From contig JBKQIF010000143.1 of the NCBI GenBank assembly GCA_052148435.1, forward strand, positions 1-64,000: a stretch of 64,000 nucleotides of DNA, written 5' to 3'. Shown in pieces: positions 59,799 to 64,000 of the stretch (within the stretch, counting starts at the first letter, position 1; the number at the start of each line of letters is the position of its first letter). The notes under the pieces are model-generated. The model had not been told where the DNA came from. It made no database searches and saw only the letters and a program-made list of their open reading frames with translations. A program made the position numbers and the translations under genes. Origin of the DNA: JBEKYD01 sp052148435 (lineage in GTDB: Bacteria; Acidobacteriota; Terriglobia; Bryobacterales; Bryobacteraceae).

Positions 59799-60158
59799 CT
59801 ACGCGCTCGCGGCAGCTTTGGCGGCACGCACGGCGGCCCATCGCTTCTTGGTGGCGGCGATAATGGCTCTCCGGCCCGCGGCACTCAGGCGTCTCGGTTT
59901 TGCCGCCTTGACCACAACTGTTCCTTTACGAGCAGCGGCCCAGCGCTTGCGTTGAGCGGCGGCGATTCGCTCTCTGGCCTCCACGCTGAGCGCTCTCTTG
60001 CCCTTCTTGGGCGGTGCTGCCGTTTTTTGAGGTGAAACGGATTCTCCACTCCGCAAGGCGCGCAGTTCCGCGATCTTGGCTTCAATCTGTGCCTTCTGAT
60101 ATTCATAACCCTGGATGGCGGCGTCTATGATCTCAGGGTTCACCGGTAATTTCGGCAT
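59799..60158 (-). CDS. Basic nucleoid-associated-like protein
   Basis: 119 residues from ATG at 60158, behind AAGAAGGAAAA. An N-terminal helix pair (PEIIDAAIQGYEYQKAQIEAKIAELRAL) is followed by a Lys/Ala/Pro linker. Two copies of a basic helix motif follow (LSVEARERIAAAQRKRWAAARK and LSAAGRRAIIAATKKRWAAVRA). This motif (RKRWA) is frequent in Acidobacteria and looks like a histone H1- or NUMOD3-like DNA contact. An RNA-binding role is equally possible. No signal peptide. Confidence 0.75.
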   Translation of the reverse strand: MPKLPVNPEIIDAAIQGYEYQKAQIEAKIAELRALRSGESVSPQKTAAPPKKGKRALSVEARERIAAAQRKRWAAARKGTVVVKAAKPRRLSAAGRRAIIAATKKRWAAVRAAKAAASA

Positions 60159-60164
60159 TTTCAA

Positions 60165-60667
60165 TTTTCCTTCTTCTTATATTGACACGAGAGACACGCA
60201 TAAGTAAAAAGAGGCATTCGCGTGTCTCGTACTGGCAAGCACGGGCCGTCATGGCCGGTAGTCATGAACTTCCGTGACTTCGACGGCTGCAGCGCCCGTC
60301 TGGGTTAGATCGGGTTTCCGGAGGCGGAGACTCTGAAGTATGCTTGGCGGCTTTGGAGATCACTCAGAGAGGTTGCACGGCGTCCGCCCGACCTGCCCAG
60401 GCAGTCTTCTGCCGGACCTTCGCGCGGCTGGATGGGAGGGGGTATCTCAGCCGGCGTGTCCGATCCTAGCGCCGTCACTCGACGAACCCCACGGCCATTG
60501 GCAACAAGCGAGGTTGCCGAGTGCGGCGAGTCTTCGATGAGACCCAGGGCGGACGCGCCGGATACGGCGCCAGACGTGCGGAAACGCACCCAGGGTTGGG
60601 ATTGGCGGCTCGCTACGGCTTACGGCCCGTCGTCAAAACGGGGACCTATTCAGGCTACGATGGAGAA
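60165..60667. other. Gene-free stretch (about 500 nt)
   Basis: Contains the promoter region and inverted repeat of the 59799 gene (next entry) and the SD of the SYLF gene. Between 60240 and 60640 several frames are open but none carries recognisable protein text; start codons lie in improbable contexts. Nothing else was recognised. Confidence 0.5.
60191..60228. repeat. Inverted repeat upstream of the nucleoid-like gene
   Basis: GAGACACGC (60191-60199) and GCGTGTCTC (60220-60228), perfect 9-bp arms, 20-nt A-rich loop. About 33 nt upstream of the ATG at 60158. Could be an autoregulatory site or a 5' UTR hairpin. Confidence 0.6.
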
Positions 60668-61363
60668 ATGCGACTAACCAAAATCACACTATCGATAGCG
60701 CTGGGGTGCGCGCTGCTTCCCGGTGCGGATGAAAACGACACCCGAAAAGTCGATGAACGGCTCGCCGATTCGGCCAGCCTGTTTTCCGAGATCATGGCCA
60801 CGCCGGATCGCTCGATCCCGCAGCGCCTGCTGGACAGATCCGAATGCGTGGTCCTGGTTCCGGGCCTGAAGAAAGGCGCGTTCGTGTTCGGCGGGAAGTA
60901 TGGCAAGGGCTTCGCCGCGTGCCGCAGACGGGATGCGGACGGGTGGGGACCGCCGGCGGCGATGCGGATTGAAGGCGGCAGCTTCGGATTGCAGATCGGG
61001 TTTTCGTCCTCCGACGTCGTGCTGCTGGTGATGAACGAGCGCGGCATGAAAAAGCTGGAGCAAGATCACTTCACCATCGGGGGCGAGGCGACGGCCGCGG
61101 CCGGTCCGGTTGGCCGGGACGCTACGGCGCAAACGGATGTGCTCATGACGGCTGAAATCCTATCCTGGTCGCGATCGCGCGGGGCATTCGCGGGGGTATC
61201 GCTGGACGGCTCCACGATGCGCAACGATCTGGACGAAAACACGTCACTCTACGGCAAGCGTTGGAGCAGCCGGCAGATTCTGGAGAGCGGCGCGCCAATT
61301 CCGCCGCCGGCCCAGCGCCTGCTGGATCTGTTGACGAAGTTCTCGCCCCGAAAAACGAAATAG
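60668..61363 (+). CDS. SYLF-domain (YSC84-like) lipid-binding protein
   Basis: 231 residues from ATG at 60668 (a start at 60521 would add about 50 unlikely residues). Signal peptide near MRLTKITLSIALGCALLPGA. LLDRSECVVLVPGLKKGAFVFGGKYGKGFAACRR and PAAMRIEGGSFGLQIGFSSSDVVLLVMNERGMKKL are SYLF hallmarks, followed by AEILSWSRSRGAFAGVSLDGSTMRND. The family binds lipids in eukaryotes; the bacterial secreted forms are of unknown role. Confidence 0.93.
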   Translation: MRLTKITLSIALGCALLPGADENDTRKVDERLADSASLFSEIMATPDRSIPQRLLDRSECVVLVPGLKKGAFVFGGKYGKGFAACRRRDADGWGPPAAMRIEGGSFGLQIGFSSSDVVLLVMNERGMKKLEQDHFTIGGEATAAAGPVGRDATAQTDVLMTAEILSWSRSRGAFAGVSLDGSTMRNDLDENTSLYGKRWSSRQILESGAPIPPPAQRLLDLLTKFSPRKTK

Positions 61364-61370
61364 GTAGCAA

Positions 61371-61400
61371 GCTGTCAGCGTTCAACCGTCAGCGATCAGA
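61371..61400. repeat. TCAGC-rich repeat
   Basis: CTGTCAGCGTTC and CCGTCAGCGATCAG, same motif type as 24684-24747. Between convergent genes. Confidence 0.4.
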
Positions 61401-61473
61401 CTCTGCAGCGTGGCCGAGAGATGCCTGACAGCTTGAACCCGAGATACGTCGCCGCGCCTGCGAACATCACTAC

Positions 61474-63855
61474 TCAGTTTGCCTGGCGAAGTAAATGGAC
61501 CGGATCGAGGCGGGCTGCACGCCAGGCGGCTGGAAAGGCGGCCAGGGTGGTGCTGGCTAGAATCACGACGGCGGAGACCAGCCATGCCGGCCAGGAGAGT
61601 GGTTCGAAACCCGGCTGCCAAGCGCGCAGCAAAGCGGTCACCAGGAAACTGGCGGGGAGACTGAGCAACAATCCCGTTCCGGCGGTGCGCCAGGCAGCCG
61701 CCAAGACCCGGCGCTCGATGCCGCCGGAAGTTTCGCCAAGGGCCATGCGGATGCCGAGCGCGGTTTGGGATTCCGTGACCCAGGCTCCGACCCCGGCGGC
61801 CAATCCGGTGGAGGCAACCGCCAGGGCAAGCGCCGAGAACGCTCCCAGCAGCCATAGCGCGGCGCGGCGCGATTCCAGCTCGCGCTCGACGTAAGGCGCC
61901 AGCGGGCGCGGCGTGACTCGCTCCAGATGCGGATCTTCGCTCCACACTGCCTGGCGAAATTGGGAGGCGAGGCTCGACGCACCGAGCGGGGTGCGGACGA
62001 AATAGAGAAAGCCTTCCATGGGCACTTGCAGGGATGAGAGATAGATGGCCGGTTCGGGGGCGCGGTCAATGCCGAGGTTGCGGGCGTCGGCGACTTCCCC
62101 CACGACCAGGACTTCCGGCCAGGGCCGCATGTGGCCGTTCCAGAAGCCCACGCGCAGGCGGGCGCCGGCGCCGGAGCCGTAGCTCTCGACAAACTTGCGG
62201 TTGACCAAGGCCACGTAAGGCTGGCCCTGGCGATCGAGAGAGGTGAATTCCCTGCCCCGCACGACAGCGATACCGAGCAGGCCCACCAGACCCGGGCTGG
62301 CCACTCCCACCACGGCGCGAGGCCGCTCCGCCAGCGGCAGGTTTTCGGTAGCTCGCTCGAAACGGGCGCGGCGGCCGAAGGGGATGCCGGCGCCGCCGGC
62401 GGCTTCGGTTACGCCGGGAATGGCAGCCAGGCGCGCAATCACGCGGCGATGGAAATCGATCATGCGCGCATCGGTGTCGTAGCGAGCTTCGGGCAGGCCG
62501 ATGCCGGCGACCACGATCTGGCCGGTGCGGAAGCCGGGGCCGGCGTGGAGAATGCCGCGCAGCTCGGCAAACACCATGACGCCCGCGCTGAGCAAGGCCG
62601 CGGCGAGGGCTATCTGCGCGGCTAGTAAAATGCCGCGGCCGCGCACGGCGGCGGGCGAAGAAACAGCGCCGCGGCGGAGCAGAGACTCAATCGTGGCGTC
62701 GCGTAACAGCCAAAGCGGCGCGAGCGATGCCGACACCGCGGCGGCCAGCGCCGTCGCACAGGCAAACGCTGCCACGGGCGGGCCGATGCCGAAGGGGCTG
62801 ATTCTGCGATAGGCGGCAAGCTGGCCGGCCAGGGCGGGAATGTGTTTCACGAGCGAAAGCGCCACGGCGGCAAGCCACAGGCCCGCCGCCCCAGCCGCCA
62901 GGCCCAGCCAAATCCCCCGCGCCGCGTGGCCGGCTGCCAGGCGCGGGCGGCTGGCGCCCAAACTCAAGCGGATGGCGGACTCTCGCAACTGGCGCGCCGC
63001 GGCCGCCAGCAGAATACCCGCCGCGTTGACGGCGGCCAGCACGAGCGCCAGCCCTGCCGCCAGGCCCACTAACAGCAGAGGGCGCGCGGTGTCGCCGAGA
63101 AAGCCGCGCTGCAAACCAACGAGCTCGAACGGGGTTCCGCATAGGGCTTCGAACTCGGCACGGGCCGCGGCACCGGAGACGCCGGGCCTGAGACGCGCCA
63201 CCCCTCCCAGTGTGCGGACGGCGCGGTCGCAGCAATAGTCGGCGCGGTCGAGCGGGATATAAAGGTCAGGGCTTTCGCCGTCCATAGGGAAGCGGAAATC
63301 GGGCGGCAAAACCCCGGCGACGCGATAGGCGACGTCATTGAGGGAAAAAGTCTGGCCGACGGCGTCGCGCCGGCCCGCATAGCGTTTGCGCCGGAATTGG
63401 TCGCTCAGCCAGGCTACGCGATTGGCGCCCGGCGTCTCACCAGAGGGGCTGAAGCCGGCGCCGAGCCGCGGGGCCACGCCGAGCGCCTGGAAGAAACCGT
63501 GGGTCACCATGCCGGAAAGCACCACTTCCACCGGCGCGCCGCTGGAATCGGTGAAGCCCCAGGTTCGCTTGAGAAAGGCGCCGATGGCGGCCGTGGCGCG
63601 CGCGTGGCCTTCGATATCGATCACGTCGCCCCAGGAAACGCCGGGCTCCAATTGCACCAGCCGCTCCGCCTCGGGATACGGCAGCGGCCGCAACAGCAGC
63701 GCGTCGAGCAGGGTGTACATGGCGGTGGAAGCCGCCACGCCCAAGCTGAGGGTGAGGATGCAGGCGAACATCGAAGCGGGCCTGCGTAGCAGGCCGCGAA
63801 GGGCGAGGGTCAGTGCCCGCATGGCTCTCGATGTCGCGTCCCGGGCGGACCTCAC
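61474..63855 (-). CDS. ADOP-family ABC transporter permease (third copy)
   Basis: About 793 residues from GTG at 63855, or 782 from ATG at 63822 (ALTLALRGLLRRPASMFAC). TM1 ILTLSLGVAASTAMYTLLDALLL, periplasmic MacB_PCD part, first FtsX block (RESAIRLSLGASRPRLAAGHAARGIWLG), second periplasmic part, second FtsX block (TALGIRMALGETSGGIERRVLAAAWRTAGTG). As the 2047 copy, no PadR or long cytoplasmic head. If GTG 63855 is used, it overlaps the stop of the preceding ilvE (GTGA). Confidence 0.9.
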   Translation of the reverse strand: MRSARDATSRAMRALTLALRGLLRRPASMFACILTLSLGVAASTAMYTLLDALLLRPLPYPEAERLVQLEPGVSWGDVIDIEGHARATAAIGAFLKRTWGFTDSSGAPVEVVLSGMVTHGFFQALGVAPRLGAGFSPSGETPGANRVAWLSDQFRRKRYAGRRDAVGQTFSLNDVAYRVAGVLPPDFRFPMDGESPDLYIPLDRADYCCDRAVRTLGGVARLRPGVSGAAARAEFEALCGTPFELVGLQRGFLGDTARPLLLVGLAAGLALVLAAVNAAGILLAAAARQLRESAIRLSLGASRPRLAAGHAARGIWLGLAAGAAGLWLAAVALSLVKHIPALAGQLAAYRRISPFGIGPPVAAFACATALAAAVSASLAPLWLLRDATIESLLRRGAVSSPAAVRGRGILLAAQIALAAALLSAGVMVFAELRGILHAGPGFRTGQIVVAGIGLPEARYDTDARMIDFHRRVIARLAAIPGVTEAAGGAGIPFGRRARFERATENLPLAERPRAVVGVASPGLVGLLGIAVVRGREFTSLDRQGQPYVALVNRKFVESYGSGAGARLRVGFWNGHMRPWPEVLVVGEVADARNLGIDRAPEPAIYLSSLQVPMEGFLYFVRTPLGASSLASQFRQAVWSEDPHLERVTPRPLAPYVERELESRRAALWLLGAFSALALAVASTGLAAGVGAWVTESQTALGIRMALGETSGGIERRVLAAAWRTAGTGLLLSLPASFLVTALLRAWQPGFEPLSWPAWLVSAVVILASTTLAAFPAAWRAARLDPVHLLRQAN

Positions 63856-64000
63856 GCCGCCTGGACGGCGTGTACGGGCGAAAGCCAGCCATAGCGGTCG
63901 GGCGTGTCGCCGTGGACGATGGCGAAGAACGCCTTCTGCAATTTTTCGGTGACCGGCCCGCGGCGCCCGGCGCCGATGGCGATCTTGTCGATCGACCGGA
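63852..64000 (-). CDS. ilvE: Branched-chain amino acid aminotransferase, C-terminal end only
   Basis: Only the last 49 codons are in view: RSIDKIAIGAGRRGPVTEKLQKAFFAIVHGDTPDRYGWLSPVHAVQAA. The run IGxGxRGPVTxxLQxxFFxIVxGxxPD-x-x-GWL closely matches IlvE C-termini. It transaminates Val, Leu and Ile. It lies immediately upstream of the ADOP copy, sharing 4 nt with its GTG. Confidence 0.85.
   Translation of the reverse strand, partial: RSIDKIAIGAGRRGPVTEKLQKAFFAIVHGDTPDRYGWLSPVHAVQAA

Noticed and set aside
60240..60640. Possible gene upstream of the SYLF protein
   Set aside because: Open frames here lack SD, codon bias and recognisable text; ATG at 60668 with SD and signal peptide is a better start.

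Overview
The window looks like a chromosomal segment of an acidobacterium, most likely of the Bryobacterales (Solibacter-like) group. This rests on lineage-typical families: three duplicated-FtsX 'ADOP' permeases (one with a PadR partner), a TIGR03435 (Soli_rpt) secreted protein, an NfrB-type glycosyltransferase, a FecR/DUF6600 protein, a sensor kinase with a beta-propeller input domain, and a PEP-CTERM-tagged protein. Base composition is GC-rich throughout, with short AT-rich islands only in promoters. No rRNA, tRNA, CRISPR array, prophage or intact transposon was seen. The taxonomic call is inference.

Layout. 1-6.6 kb: the 3' part of a mannonate dehydratase-like gene, a two-gene HEPN cassette, an ADOP permease and a FecR/DUF6600 envelope protein ending at a clear terminator. 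6.7-7.5 kb: small lineage-specific reading frames, one containing a DNA-exact heptad duplication. 7.4-15.2 kb: NfrB-like glycosyltransferase, TIGR03435 protein, cobQ, purU and a TPR-sulfotransferase fusion. 15.4-24.1 kb: ADOP permease with PadR regulator, secreted glutaminase-like protein, a MazEF/PemIK-type toxin-antitoxin pair with a palindromic operator candidate, and a ClC-CBS-TPR fusion. 24.2-30.4 kb: gamma-glutamyltransferase, gmd-fcl (GDP-fucose synthesis), a Wzt-like ATPase and a DUF167 protein. 30.4-34.4 kb: a decayed REP-associated tyrosine transposase between inverted REP elements, an AsnB-type amidotransferase and a decayed methyltransferase. 34.4-41.0 kb: a fused anthranilate synthase (trpEG) coupled to a secreted propeller-like protein, a coiled-coil protein, and a cluster of small genes around two RRM RNA-binding proteins with ~100-nt leaders.

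41-51.7 kb: a sugar-acid block (enolase-superfamily dehydratase, KduD-like dehydrogenase, GH3 glycosidase with PA14), a MarR-GNAT fusion with a strong palindrome in its promoter, a PilZ-like fragment, a sugar isomerase-like TIM barrel, an ice-binding-like DUF3494 protein with PEP-CTERM tail, and a MotA/MotB pair. 52-64 kb: a secreted calcium-binding-type lipase/hydrolase, a Reg_prop histidine kinase with its NarL-type response regulator, a sialate O-acetylesterase, a small basic nucleoid-like protein, a SYLF-domain protein, a third ADOP permease, and the 3' end of a branched-chain aminotransferase (ilvE) at the right edge.

Common themes are breakdown of plant or microbial polysaccharide sugars (UxuA-like, dehydratase, KduD-like, GH3, SASA, TIM barrels), surface-polysaccharide synthesis (gmd, fcl, Wzt-like, AsnB, sulfotransferase), and secreted or envelope proteins. 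Between genes lie several families of short palindromic repeats. They include a RAYT-associated REP and a second hairpin family whose copies show a paired (compensatory) base change. The least explained parts are the HEPN cassette, the RRM neighbourhood at 38.5-41 kb with its divergent coupled gene pair of unknown function, and the small-ORF group at 6.7-7.5 kb.
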